Shown: positions 22,900 to 36,000 of the stretch, one piece after another
Position numbering within the stretch: the stretch's first letter is position 1
Layout of the letters: each line of letters opens with the position of its first letter
From: Beroe forskalii
Taxonomy: Eukaryota; Ctenophora; Nuda; Beroida; Beroidae
Reading direction: 5' to 3'
NCBI GenBank assembly: GCA_011033025.1
Contig: WFMF01000590.1
Location: 1-64,000, forward strand
Length of the DNA: 64,000 nucleotides
Notes under the pieces: model-generated
The model's input: only the letters and a program-made list of their open reading frames with translations
Database searches by the model: none
Told to the model about the DNA's origin: nothing
Position numbers and translations under genes: made by a program

Positions 22900-23868
22900 T
22901 CAAGTTTCATGGACCTTCCCAGCCGCCCTGTTGTTCCTCCTGATTGCCATCACTGCTTTCTGGAACCTTACTTTAGGTGCTTTGGGAGCTTTTCTCTTCA
23001 GAGGCTTCAGATACTCGGAGAGGTCTGGCTCCATGCTCTCAACCACCATTTCAGCATCACAAGAGTTAGACCTCTCTGTCCTAGCAGCTTCCTCCCCCTC
23101 CTCCCCTCCTCGTCATTGATTCCTCTGATCCACTGACAGAGACCGTATCCTGGTCCTGATGACCTCTGTAGTAGAAGCCAACTGTTTCAGATGATCATCC
23201 AGGTCCAGTGAAGGAACGCCCCCTGCTTTAGTCAGCTTCACAGACAAGTCCCCTATCACTTGAGACACCGTCCCCACATGTGCCTCTCTTATTGTTCAGC
23301 TTGAACATGGAAGTGTCGCCCGTCTTGGCATCCGTCCAAGTTAACGGATATCTGGGAGGAGGACAGGTCACCCCATCTGGAAACTCTCCTGTCTCTTGAC
23401 GGAGGTTCTCATGCTCTTGTGTCGGGTTATGGGCTTCATCTTCTTACATTCCTTGTGAGGACCTATGCTCTGGGTTCTGGTGACGGGAGGGAGTTTCTTC
23501 ACCACCAGGCTCAAAGGGTCGAGGTCGTCATCCAATTTAGACAGATGGTCTCCTTTGAAGCTGATGGATGAGACGGATGCTCGTCTGGCTCGCAGCATCT
23601 GGTTCCTCCTCTCAACCAGCTCTAGCTTAGCGTTTGGTCTCCTCGACTATTTGACCCTCAGCATACTGAGACACCCCGATGTACTGAGACCCCTCAGTGT
23701 ACTGAGGTATCTGAGGTATCTCAGCAGCTGCTGGGGAGAGGGAGAAGGGTTTCTCAGAGCAGGTTAGCATTTTAACTAGCTCGTCTGGGGCTGGGGAGGG
23801 AGGGGCTGACTGCACCTTGTCGTCCAGTAACAGGGTGTCTGTCTCTGCACTCTTCCTGAGAGGGGATG
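22900..23868 (-). CDS. Unrecognised minus-strand protein locus, frame disturbed
   Basis: Protein-like sequence runs through most of this span on the minus strand but changes frame at least four times. Pieces in N-to-C order: KSAETDTLLLDDKVQSAPPS (after a CCCTCTCAG acceptor-like site), IPQYTEGSQYIGVSQYAEG, then ELVERRNQMLRARRASVSS with KKLPPVTRTQSIGPHKECKK, then QVIGDLSVKLTKAGG with TTEVIRTRIRSLSVDQRN, and finally EPDLSEYLKPLKRKAPKAPK to a TGA at 22900-22902. It is basic, Ser/Pro-rich and has no domain I can name. The frame slips may be assembly indels, as in NCAPD2, or real decay of a pseudogene. It could share a gene with the locus at 24091-24640. Confidence 0.4.
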
Positions 23869-23952
23869 ACGTGGGGATTTAAAATCTTTTCAAAATCTTT
23901 TTACGATTCATAGGACAAATAAAAAGTGTGCAAGAGATTAGGAGATGTATTG

Positions 23953-23958
23953 TTTATT
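23953..23958 (-). terminator. Minus-strand poly(A) signal
   Basis: AATAAA on the minus strand, about 130 bases beyond the stop codon of the coding locus at 24091-24640. This supports that locus ending here instead of continuing into 22900-23868. Confidence 0.45.
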
Positions 23959-24090
23959 AGATGAAACAAGTTCCATTTGAAACTTGGTTATACTTTCAGG
24001 ACCATCAAGTCCTTGAATTGGCAAAAATCACGGAATGATTGATTCATTGATATGTGCTCTTAGTATGTACCTGCTGCATACTAGAGATAA

Positions 24091-24640
24091 TTAAAGGCTG
24101 TCATTTCGGGGGCGCACTCTCTTTTTTGTTTTTCTCCTCTCAACCCACCTGCTAAACTTGGCGTACTGAGCATCGTCAATCAGCACGTTCTTGACAGCTC
24201 CTTTCTCACTCCTCCCCTTCATCCCCAGCTTGCTAAGGTCCTCCTCCTCCCTCATCTGAATGCAAGGCAGCACCCTCTTCCTCTCCATGGGGGAGATCTT
24301 AGGTTCTGGGCGGAGTGGAGGGGGTGGCGAGGGCTGAGGATCCTTCCTGTGCCGTAGAGACCGCAGTTTGAGGGGTTTACCTCCCCCTCCTCTACCGTAC
24401 GTAGGTTTCTTCTCCATGTCCTGTCTCCAGATTCCTGTGTTTCTTGTCCATTTCCGCAGTCTCCAAACTCCTCTGTTTCTTCTCCCTCGCTGTTACTCTG
24501 GAGTCAGTAACTGGGTGTTTTCTGGATGCTCGTGGATTACAGGATTTGGTGTTCATAATCTGTTCCTGTTTCCTGGCTGGAGGATGCTTCTTCCCCTGCA
24601 TGTCTTCTTCTTCTCCTTCTTCTTAGAGAGGGGTAGGCAT
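24091..24640 (-). CDS. Unrecognised basic protein, minus strand
   Basis: Two overlapping frames give a Lys/Arg-rich protein. The upstream part has REKKQRSLETAEMDKKHRN with a tandem repeat of about 11 residues. The downstream part starts MEKKPTYGRGGGGKPLKLRS, runs through a Pro-rich stretch and ends VLIDDAQYAKFSRWVERR and a basic tail before the stop at 24091-24093. The change of frame lies in the second repeat copy, which is two bases shorter than the first, so it is either an assembly indel or a real slip. No family recognised. Its 5' end points toward the plus-strand gene at 25255, so the two could be head to head. Confidence 0.45.
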
Positions 24641-25254
24641 GTCAGACTGCCGATAAAGAGCGTCAAACACAAAGCAAGCGTGAGATAACTACCACGTCAC
24701 TGCACACACAGCCTCGGAGGGAGGGGGAACTGTAGTGGCCCCCTATTGCTTGATTACTCACACCTGTGTGAATTACTGTGTTCTCTCTGTGTGTGTGGGT
24801 TTGTGCAGCTGATGTGAGGGTTATAGCACACCTTCCTTCCTCCTATCTTCCTGATAATATGGCTTCACCCAGTGGCCAGCAGATAACATGGCCATTGGCC
24901 TCAGTCTAACAAGGATTGCGGGTTAGAATTAGATGTTGTGTCGTGAACGATCGAGCTTGTCGATTTCTAATCAATATAGCTGAAAATGCTTTGTATTTCG
25001 GAGAAAGTTATTTGCCAGGATTAGTGATTAATCTCTCAAGTAGAGATAAGATAAGACGGTATTTTCATTTCATCACTCACCAGATTAATTTTACGAAGAC
25101 CCATAGGTAGGGAGTTTTAAACTTCCTAGCTACTTCACTAATTACTCACATAACCGATTCCCACTATCAGTGCTATAATTCCCTACGGCTACGGTCAATT
25201 CTCTGTAATATTTCTACTCTAAAGTCTAAACTCCCAGTTCCCTAGACCCTACAG

Positions 25255-26885
25255 GGTGCTCCGACCAGCAGCAACCAGCCCAGTGTGACTGTCAGAACCC
25301 TGGACACCCCTTCACCCTCCTCACAGCTTCCTACTACAACAGTCAGTCCTCCTTCTCTCCCACTCCAAAGTTCACTGCTCTCAGCTCCTCCAGCCAGTGC
25401 TAATGCACCTCACTGTCCCTACTACTACAGTGCGTGTCACTGCACCCAGTGAAATACGTGCTAATGCAGTTCGGTTCAATGCACCCAGTGCACTGCGTCT
25501 CACTGCCAATTCCGCTGCTGTGAGCCCTGCTGCCACTGCCCCCAGTTCACTGCTTCTCACTGCCAACGCCCCCAGTCTTGCTGGGACGCACTGCCCCAAA
25601 TACAGTGCGTGTCACTGCACCCTCTGCTCTGCATGCCCAAAGTGCTCTGCCCCTCACTGTCCCCAGTCTACTTCGTCTCACTGCCCCTGGCTCTACACTG
25701 AGTCTCGCTGCCACTGCCAGAGTACTCCGTCCCCTGCCCCACTTCCTACCCTCCCCTCCCTGCTTCCGAGGAGACTTTTATACACGTGGCTGCCAGGGAA
25801 ATGGAGGAGGATCCTGACGTTATCAACAAGATGTTTGAGAGGTTCTCTCTCAAGATCATAGCTGACATGAAAAGAAAGGTGAGGAGCCTAGAGGTTCTAG
25901 ACCAGGATTCAGTTATCATATTTATCCTCCTTTAATATCCAATCAAAATTTTTCAAGCTAAATGAAATATGATGCAGTTGAAATTTGAATTAGAACCCCC
26001 AATAAGCTCCTAATAGACATAATATTTTCAGGTTAATGGCCGATCCAACACATTCAGAAGCAGGAAGGACTCAGCCAGGGCTGATACATCACGGGAGTCT
26101 GAGAGGTTTTGGGGAGATTCGCTCCCTAAATCACAAAGCTCTTGTGTAGGTGCCTCGTTTAAAGCAGATTAAGCTAAACTTTGGGCAGACTGACTCGTTT
26201 TATGGACACTGACGTTGTAATACGTATTTTTCATTTGTACTCTTTTTAGCAACATATCTATCTCGGCTCTTTCCACTTGTTGCTTTTGACTAGTTTATTC
26301 TCCTCGTATCTTTTGACAACTGCTCCTTCTCTCTCAGGGAGTGTTCCTCTTAACAACCCTCTCCTCTATTCTCTCAGGGAGTAGATGAAGCCCCTAAGAA
26401 GGAGCACAAACACAAGTCAAAGCACTGGAGGATGGCTAAGAGTGCGTGCCATGGCCGACGACAGAGCATGCACGCCAACCTCTTCAACCTCTTCCTGCAG
26501 TCCAAGACACTCAACTTCAAACCCTCCCCAGCAAAAGGTTAGATCAAGATGTGTCCTTAATCCCCTGCTTTCTGCTCTTGTTCACGGAAAGCAATGCTGT
26601 ACCGAATGAAAGTGCCCATTTCAATTTTTCGCACTTTTTCCGTACTTTTTTGGATTAATTCGCATAATCCTATCTAATGTTTTTAAAATCAAATATGGGT
26701 TTTTGTCTTCAGCATGTTCCCAACTTATCATTTCAGAACGGAAGCTGCGAGGTAAGAGTTTCCCTTTGTTGACCCCTCCTCCTCTCAACCTACAGTCCTC
26801 CATTGTGGGAGAAAGACACGATCTGAACGCCGCCAGACGAGCCAAGACAGTCTTTCCATTCTCCAGATACGGAATGTTGGATTGA
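25255..26885 (+). CDS. Unrecognised gene, at least five exons, 3' end certain
   Basis: Likely coding exons: 25255-25451 (Ser/Pro/Thr-rich, APTSSNQPSVTVRTL), 25771-25878 (FIHVAAREMEEDPDVINKMF), 26032-26149 (NGRSNTFRSRKDSARAD), 26382-26537 (EHKHKSKHWRMAKSA, ANLFNLFLQSKTLNF) and 26737-26885 (GKSFPLLTPPPLNLQSSIVG, ending FSRYGMLD and TGA). Phases agree across the last three introns. The first junction is unsure, because 25452-25770 is a low-complexity CACTGCCCCCAG repeat with stops in this frame. The 5' end was not found. I recognise no domain; the protein is basic and probably disordered apart from the short helical-looking exon 2. The exon 4 acceptor is duplicated (CTCTCAGGGAG at 26331-26341 and 26371-26381). 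Confidence 0.6.
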
Positions 26886-29263
26886 GTGTTTTCTAATACT
26901 TTTTTTCAAACTTATACCCGTATTTCTCTTGTCTGGCAATCAAACGGATTCCATTCTGAGTGCATTATCGGAAATTATCACGGACGTCGGACATTTAAAT
27001 GTCACGGTAAGCAAAGGGTGTTCTCCGGCCATACGACGTCACGGGCCTTTAAACCATAAACATTGTCTACCGCTGATATACCACCGTGCGATGCAAGTTC
27101 TGAGAACGCCATCTGCATCTTTAATTTCCACAAAACCGCCATTTGTACGTACGTGATACGCTTAAATTAACGGATTAAATTTTGGACAAACTGAAATCTG
27201 CGTGCGCGCGCAAATATAATAGAGTGGTGCGTACGCGCGCGCAAATAATCAAACTTATCTTTTTGCGCGGCGTATACCATCAGAATTATCACCGCGCAAT
27301 CCATATTAGTACGCGTTATCGTTCAAAATTTGCCAAGTGTGCCACATCGCGGCTGCTCTTCGCTCGAACTTTGGCCAGTTTTTCAGTTATCAGCGCAAAA
27401 AAGTAACGAAAATTGATGGATTTTTAACAGCTCTTGAGCAATGAAAAGCAAGATTGTGAGGAGTAATTCCAATCTAATGTCACAGGTCTCTTGATTAAGG
27501 AAGGTATTACGGTGTTATCTTGAGTCTAAATGGGGGCTATTTTAATTAAATTGGTCGAAATATCATTTTTGGCTTTGAGATAATTTCTAACAAACTCTGT
27601 TTTTTGATGCAAGACGCTCGTTTCCACAGATCTTAACATATTCTATGTTAACATGGAATATGTTTGTAAGTTTGGCTACAGGCTATCGATTCTGTGTAGA
27701 AATATGATACACTCGGATTAATCTCAGTGTGTATTGAATGTACATTGCACTGTTCACTGCATGTACAACAGTGTAAAGTGCCTAATGTGTGTATTGTCTA
27801 CTGTGTTTTCGGTGTACTGATTGTACACTTGTACAGTGTGAACAGCGTGTTCCTAGTTTTCTGGGTACTGAGTAATCTGAGTGTAATACGTGACTACAGC
27901 TTGTGTAGCTACAACGTGTGTACTGTGAAACATTATCACGATACCGGGACTTTGGAATTCTCAGAAGCAGTGTTACTCTTCTCTAACCTCAGAATGTTGG
28001 AGGCAGCAGTCCTCAACGTGTGTACATTAGAACTAAAACAATTTACACCGCTTAGAGAGATCTACGCATTACGGATTCGCAGATTCGCATGCACTGATGA
28101 TTCGATAGCAATACGATATGTTAATACTGCAATACAATACACACACGTACGAATACACGCCCACTCATCAGCCAATGACTGCAAACCGTTTACTGTAATC
28201 GAGTTACGCTGTACGATCTTGGAAATCGTAGGATTTAGCTGGAAATTAAAGGTGTGCAGCATCATCTGTAGGAATTAGGATTCTTTCTGTAGGACAGAGC
28301 GGTAAACTCAGTGGCTCAGTAAGCCTAATAGACAGTACACTGTACACTGTGTACAGTGTACCTGTACACAGTGTACACACTAGACACAGTACATATCATA
28401 GCATACAAACATTTGACACAAACATTAAACACAAACGTTAATCTCTATTTACACACAAACACTACACTCGGTGTAGAAATCAACAGACGCCCTCACATAC
28501 AGTACTACACACAGAAGTTACAAACAAACACAAACACTACACACCGACATTCCCACATAAAGTATCCCACATACAGTATCTGACTCAGTACACACTGTTT
28601 ACACACAAACACACCAACACTACACTCTGTGTACACACCTACAGACGTCCCCTACACACAGTATCTGACTCAGTGAGCCACGTGAGTTATTTCAGCCTCT
28701 CTCTATCTCCCGTTATAGAGTGGTGTTGATTTCAGGGGAAGGTTTGGCAGAGGAGGTATTATTATCATGTGTTAGACAATGTTTGGTATACCTTATATCC
28801 TTAGCAGTGAAATCACCTGATTTTAATAACTGGCGTGTGAGTACCGCGTGTATTAAGTATACACGTACGAATGTATGAGTGTTCAGTGTCTGTGTGTATG
28901 TATGTATGTGTTCGTGTGTCAGTGCTTGATGTGGAGTGTGGCAAACCACCAGTGTGGTTATCAACGATAGCTTTAGTGTGGTTATCTACCAGTATATTAC
29001 TGACATGGGTTGATCAGATTGCAGCACTTCTGTACTGTGGTTACTACCCATACTATGTGGTTACTACTTACTACTACTAGCTAACTAGAGTACTAGCTAA
29101 TGTAGGGCGAATGAAGGAGTAGCAAATACTCTCTAATATGTAACCAAGCAACGAATGCCTCATGGAAAGTTAAACTGGTGTCTGGTACGTGACATTTTCT
29201 CCATCAGTCGAGTTTTGATAGCAACAAATCGAATATTTTACCGCTGATACAATTCAAGAACTA
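26886..29263. other. Intergenic DNA with GTACAC and ACAAACAC repeats
   Basis: No convincing gene. A CG-rich patch at 27190-27330 repeats GCGCGCGCAAATA. Palindromic GTACACTGTGTACAGTGTAC runs lie at 28333-28385, and ACACAAACACTACAC-like simple sequence continues to about 28640. The open frame of 183 codons at 27727 has the composition of simple sequence and no protein-like pattern. Confidence 0.5.
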
Positions 29264-29265
29264 TA

Positions 29266-30037
29266 TACTGCCGTGATCTGGAAAAAGGAAGTAACTGCAA
29301 ATTTTGAAGTTTTGGAGATATGGGTACCAAAATTTTCAGCTCGTTGAGCTCTACAAGATGAGCTATGTCATTGGAATGAGAAATGCTCCTGAAAAAACTC
29401 GAAAAGAAGTAACTGCAGTTTTTGAGAACATTTCAGCGATTTTGTGATTTTGTTATCTGGAAGAAGGAAGTATCTCACGCAGATACTTCCTTTTTCCAGA
29501 TAAACCTTGAAAATTGGGCACTTACTTCCCTTTTTTGAGACAGTTTTCCAGAGTGTTCAAATTATAATTTGTAAAAAGGAAGTATCTTACTGATTATTCA
29601 TGCCTTATACTTCTTTTTTCTAGGTAATACTCTCATAAAGGCCAGAATTGAAAGGAAGTATCTTACATAGATACTTCCTTTTTCCAAATAAACCTTGAAA
29701 ATGTGTTAGTTACTTCCTCTACTGAACATAGTTTGGTGTGCTGTTTCAAGATAAAAGGAAGTAACTGACAAATGTCCCAGAAAAAGGAAGTAACTGCAGT
29801 TTTAGTCGGAATTTCTTTCAAATCATTAGCAATTAACCCATTACTGTGGATGCACTGATTATTGAATAGAAATAAAAATTAGCGAGCGAGAATTTATGAT
29901 CATTCACCTCTCAGTATATATGAATTTCACCATATCTATCCGAAAATAAATTGTCGAGAAAATGTGAAACGCAAAAGTGCGATTATCTCGAAACGAAGTT
30001 CATGCTAGTTACTTCCTTTTTCCAAATCACGGCAGTA
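29266..30037 (+). mobile_element. 772-bp MITE with TA target duplication, copy 1
   Basis: Starts TACTGCCGTGATCTGGAAAA and ends with the complement (ATTTGG version), flanked by TA. The terminal inverted repeat is about 32 bases. The interior is studded with GGAAGTA-A/T-CT and its complement (AGTTACTTCC, AGATACTTCC), more than a dozen times. No transposase. A TA duplication is as in Tc1/mariner-type elements. Nearly identical, in reverse orientation, to 54304-55075. Confidence 0.88.
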
Positions 30038-30039
30038 TA

Positions 30040-33000
30040 CATGGCCTAAGTTATATTAAGTTATACATAGCCTCAGTTATACAGAGCACATGACTGATCG
30101 GTATGACAGTTGTTGATGAGCGCAGTACATCATCAGCTGCTTGTATAATGACTATCAAAGCATAAACTGCTAACAAGAGGTCGGTAGGAAGGTAGGTAGG
30201 TCATCACAGGTATGTAAGAAGTGGAAGTTTCAGGCTGAAACTCTAAAGGAACTTTGAGTTAACGAGTAAAAGCTTTTAATTACTTGATTGAAATTTTCAT
30301 ATTCTCCGAGTATTTCCCAAGTTCCTAGGGTTACAGTCATGGGTTTGTTGCTAACTCGTAATACCTCCAAACTACCTTAAATTAAAAGCTGTTATACCAA
30401 ATTTGCAAAATCTTTGGGCCTCAGGAGTCAGGATTTCTGGAAAGCTCGCGATTGACTTATCAACAATTGCATCACAGCCTTTTCAGGCAGCAGATTATCA
30501 ACGCTTGAGTAAATTCCTAGTAGAATATTCTAAAACAAGTAATAGTAACATAACGCCTTCATTTTATGCTAATATCTCTAAACATAATTATGCAAACTGC
30601 ATATGTGAGCGATGATATTATTAATGCCTTCAAAACGATAAGTTTCTAATTTGGGAGATGACGCTTCTCAGAAGTTGAGAATGTGTCACCCAACCTTTGC
30701 AGTATCATGAGAACCACAAATTATAAGGGCACATGATATTGGCAGGCTCTGGTCTAACGACCGGTATGATATCAAGATCCTCAAAGCCCTACCCTAGTAG
30801 TTAGTACCCTATCTTAATGCATGTTCAATGTCTGCCTAATGCATGTCCTGTGTACACAGCGCATATAACCACACAGTGAATCGTTTCCTTCCTAAACATT
30901 ACACCCTTATTGCTCACCAGCATCACTCTATTACCAAGTCCACTACCAAGAAGTGATTCCCTGATAGTACAGTCTCTAAGCTCAATGACCTGTGGGAGTT
31001 CTATTATCCTTTGGAAATGCAATCAGTCCTCGTGACGTCATAGCTCAAAGAGGGGATCTCAGCGTTCTACGCTATGATTTAATAATGATAGCACATGAAG
31101 CTGTTATATAGCAGGAAGCTGAATCTTCCAGATATATCTGGGAGATAAAGACAGTCCCTAAACAATAGCCAGCCCATTACCTACTTCACCACAACAAACG
31201 TATAATGACATCAGCCATCCTTGTAAGATCCACTGGCTGTATCACTGGTTGCTGTATCACTGTTTGTGAAGATATAGCACTAGGTAGGAACACGTACTCA
31301 GACAGACAGTGTTGTAATTAGACAATCGACAGCATTCAGCAAAGTGTTTCCATTGGACAGCCAATGGAATCTGATAGAAACTAAAGCGAGATATAACACA
31401 GAAAGAGTTATATCTCATCCTTTCTTCTACAGGACATTCAGATAAATGTCTAAATGCTAGTTTACACTCAGTTCAGTAGCTGAAACCTAGTCGCCCACTG
31501 CTTTCTTCTTTTAGGGAGGACAGACATTGGTTTACATTTCTCAAGAACACAGCTATAGTCTTTGAACATTCTTTGTGTACTGTACTGGAATGTAGAGAAT
31601 ACATTGTGTTTTGCTTAGGTCATTGGGCCCTGTTCAATGTCCACTTTGGTCTTTGTGTGTGGGTTTGAAGTACAGAATGCAGAAATACATCAGAGAAGAG
31701 GGACACTTAAATTTCCCAAGTCAATCACAGACGAAAATGAGCTTCACATCTCCGGATGAAGCGTTTTCAAATTTATATCAGAACTGCAATCGGAGTAGGT
31801 ACATCCCAACTCAGAACGAACGTGAACCCTTATTTCCGCACATATTTTGAAGCTTCTTGAGTTCTAGTGACAATCAATAAGTGTTTCCCCATCATGAGTT
31901 AAAGTGTGAACCTGAATCCTGAGCACTTTGTGTGCGTGATGGGCGTGGCACTTTCACTCTCAGCAACCACTGATGACAACTCTCCCTTAGAAGCTCAGTG
32001 ACATTAATATGCAGCCGATACAATGTTATGCATTCAGCAGTAATATGCTCCGAGCTTTACATTAGAAGGATGATCACACACAGTGAGAGCACAGAGCGTG
32101 TAATAATCCCAAGCACCACGTCAATTGCAAGGCGGGGTTATTAGAGCTCAGATATCACTGCCTCTGGCTCTATATATCTATCATATTATTCTAATGGTGC
32201 CTGTTATTTAACATGGTAACGATGGTAATAAGGGGTACTGATATCAGCTGTAACTAATGCACCGTATCTCTAATATCTTGTTATGTACTGGAATCAGGGA
32301 GACATCTTAGTTAGTGAGTTATAATATAACCAAGTCATTTATAGAATGTGACTCATTCGGATTGTAATATTATAGCTAGCTAAAATATTCTAAAAGGTAC
32401 TACTTAAATCTTGGTAATTATTAAATGCTTCATGAAGTTCTCTCTCTCCCTGCTGACGTGAAACAAGCTCTATTCTGCAGCACCCAGACGAACGGTTACT
32501 GAAAGTTTGGGAAGCTTTTTAAAGAGCCCATTGATTTATTTCGTAAGTTATATACGTTGGTTTGAGAAGCCATACGATTGCTTGATTTATTGGTGACGCA
32601 CTCTCTGCAGTCTGCAACCTCAGAATAAACCCTCTAAATTATTGGGTGGTCAGTAGGAAGTGTCTTCCTCATTACACGGATTTAGGAGCTAGTGGCGGTC
32701 CCCTAGAACAGTGGGGGTAAAGGCCCAATGGAATTTTTTCCCTCCCCATTGGCCTTTTTGTAAAACAAAAAGGCAAATGAGAGGGTTGGCAGAGATCGTG
32801 GTTTGGGAAGGTGAGATATAGGATATGTGTATATGAGGTCCAGATTTGCAATACAACTACTGTTATTTCTGGAAAGTGCCCGGATTGCTCCTTTATAATA
32901 TCAGTCGCGAAATTGTCCCATGTCCGTCCGTCCGTCCGTCCGGTGCCCCCCCCGAAATCACAAAATTCTTAATTTTGAAGCTGTCGATTGTCGAAATGTA

Positions 33001-36000
33001 AATATTATAGGCTGAATAGGCCCATCCATGCCAAGTGCTCAAACTCTCCTAAATTACGATTCATTTTTAATTAAAGGGCTGATGAAGATTTCGTGTGTCT
33101 TAAAATCTTAGGAGCGACTCGGGCTATGGGTTGGTTCTGTACTTAGTTTAGTGCCAAGCTACATAACTATTTGACTGTACACTGAATTCAACTAAGTTCG
33201 AGAAAAACTATGGTCGGTGTGAAAAACGAATATATTGCTTTTCGGAGCAAGCGACAGCATTGAAACAGAAAACGAAAGCATGAAATTTGAAAGTGATATC
33301 AGCTTAGAGAACAACTGAATGTATAGCCAATCACTATCATTATTAAATCAGTGTCATAATCTAACATCTATGCTTAAATTTCATAAATTCAACATCACAG
33401 TACGAAATTTCAATTCCTTGATGATCACACAGCCGTCAGCCAATAACTAATTGACTAGAAAATTTCCCAGATGGAAAAGTGCATAGGTGATTTGGTGCTT
33501 ATTAATGAAGCTGTTTGTCTGCTTCGTATAAACATTTAGGAAAATACAGCGCGTAAATAAACAGTGACACAATCTGATGCGAAACGTAAACCAATTCAAC
33601 AAAATGGCGCGAAATCTACAACGAACTGAGTACAACAACTGGGTAGGTACGAACGCGCGCGCAAGAATTTTAGAAGAAATGGCACGTGCCAATGCATGTT
33701 CTCGGTCGCCGCGCGCAGTGCAGCAGTTGAGCAACAATTATACTCTTACTAACTACGAACGACTGCCTGTTGTATCATGATGCAAAGGTTACATCAAGCA
33801 CCGTGGGGGAGGGAAATTAAGCGCCTGCATACGGCTATACGGGAACAATGGAAAAACATGAATTGTGTCGGCAGGCGCAATTCTTGTTATAGGGGAGAGG
33901 GGCATACATTGATAACCGATTTGAATGATTTGAAGCCTACCAGCAGTCACTTGACTCAAATTCACATTTATAGTCTATACGTTAGTTAATTATTTAGCCA
34001 ACATTGAGGATTGCGTTCATCACTCATCGCTGAATAAATCCACTTAATAACTTATTCCCATTAAACTAGAACTAGAAGTCTGAAAACAAAAGTGCCCTAG
34101 AGTCCTTTTAGCTGTCAAACGTGCATAAATTCTTTGGGAAACGTTTAAATAATAAACAGCTTTCGAGTATTTATAGACTGGTATTTATTATTATGGAGCT
34201 ATTGGAGCATCAATCTAAAGTAATCATCCCTAAATCTTTGAGCTTCTGACGTACATTTCATGTTCGCACTAAGCTCTGTCAGTCTCATATATTTGACATA
34301 TTATAGTTTAATATTAACTTCAGGGGTGGTTTGGATTGCACGATCCTAGGACCCTCGACACTACATTAAATGCTATACAGCGGAATTAGCCAAGAACTCA
34401 AGACCTTGTTCCAATTCACCACACACAAGCACTGGATTTTGAGCTGCAAGAGCGTTGAGCTGGAAGTGAGCACGTTGAGGGGGTTAGGAAGTCCGTCTCC
34501 GATTCGATAATTTTCAACTACCATAACCCATATGTGTGTACATGGATTTATCAATTAATAAACTTTGACAGAAATTCTATAAAACTGTAAATATTGCGCG
34601 CCCTTGCCCCTTATTTATCCCTTCATCGATCGATACATGGGCGCACATATGGGTGATATCATAGTGATATCAGTGGCCGAATACTGAGTGCCTATCCGCA
34701 CAGAACACAAACCAGACATGAATTTAATGTGTACGCGTGTAAAATTGAGAAATAATTTCACACAACATATTTATATATCGTCAAATAATATATGCGGAAA
34801 TATAAAATAAAATACAGTCAACCACCTGGTCTGGGAGATGGCATATTTAGACTTGGGGAATTAGATAGCTTAATATATTATGCAGTAGTTTAATAGCTTC
34901 AATTGGACAATTCACTGACAGGGAATCACGTTATATGGCCAGACCAGCACGAACATAGGAAATAAATATCAGGGGGATTTATTAATAGTTGATCGGATGC
35001 GTCTGAGAGCATTAATGGTGAATTTAGGGTCCTTAATTTGCCTGAAAAACAAGATCGAGAACTGTTCTGGAGTCTGAAATTCGTTGATTGAAAGTGTCTA
35101 AGGGTTCAAGCATCTTTCGATACACCAACGCCAACTATTCATTTCACAGTTATGTAATTCCATTTGATCATCCTATTGAATTGTACAATAATCTACAGAT
35201 CTAAGCCTCTTAAATAAGTGTGTACTATGAAGTGTACTCTGACTCCGTCAACCCTGAGTAACTCCTGTGAGCAGGTAGTGAGTATGTTTTGTGTATTCAG
35301 AGGACTTCTAATTGTTTAATTGTCTAATTACGAGCTTCGAGTGTCGGCAGTCGCCCGGACTGCCGACTCAACGCCACATTTCAATGACTTCAAGTCGGAA
35401 AAGGAACTGTCTGTTCTAAAATAAGTCCTCCTGTAAATACTAGAATCTAAGTTTCCCACTTGATCCTTATCTCAAATCCCTTGCTCCTTCTCTTTCTCTC
35501 TATCTCAAACACCCCGTCTTTTTCGCAGTCTCGAATCCCTTGCTCTTCTTTCTCAATCTTGAAAAGTTAAAATTTTAAAATATTAAAACAGCTGGAAATA
35601 CACTTGCTGCCTTTTAATAGAAAGAAGACAGCAAGGAAGTCTGCTGCTCTATTTGTAGCATGAGAGTACAATGTACAATGGTCGTTGACATGCCACTGTT
35701 TACCGCTGAGGCTTTGTCTCATAATTTGCAGTAACTGCTCGTAAACGTTCAAATGAGTACGTCAAACCGTCTCACTCCTGCGATGTAGGTACGACTCTCG
35801 AACAGTGGAGAATCTTATGATACGTATCTACTTAGAGCTATCTAAACAGTGCACTTTGAAAAAACTTCAAGCAGCTGTTTAGATGTAATATAACGAGTAA
35901 AATGCTCATTAATATCTTTTTATTGAAACTCATAAACCTCATGTAATGTGTTTCTAGAAGACCATGCTGCCTACTACCGGGTTTACCTGAGGCAACGCAA

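Noticed and set aside
25397-25770. Cys/His-rich frames (CHCTLCSACPKC) that resemble a metal-binding protein
   Set aside because: They arise from a low-complexity CACTGCCCCCAG repeat. The frame that fits the neighbouring exons has stops here, so the stretch is more likely intron.
27727-28278. 183-codon frame, the longest in the 27-29 kb region
   Set aside because: Lies in GTGTAC/GTACAC-rich simple sequence. The residue pattern is biased toward Cys, Val and Tyr from the repeat, and no exon structure fits.
33577-33780. 67-codon frame MRNVNQFNKMARN
   Set aside because: No homology recognised, no splice partners, and AT-rich surroundings with stops on both sides.
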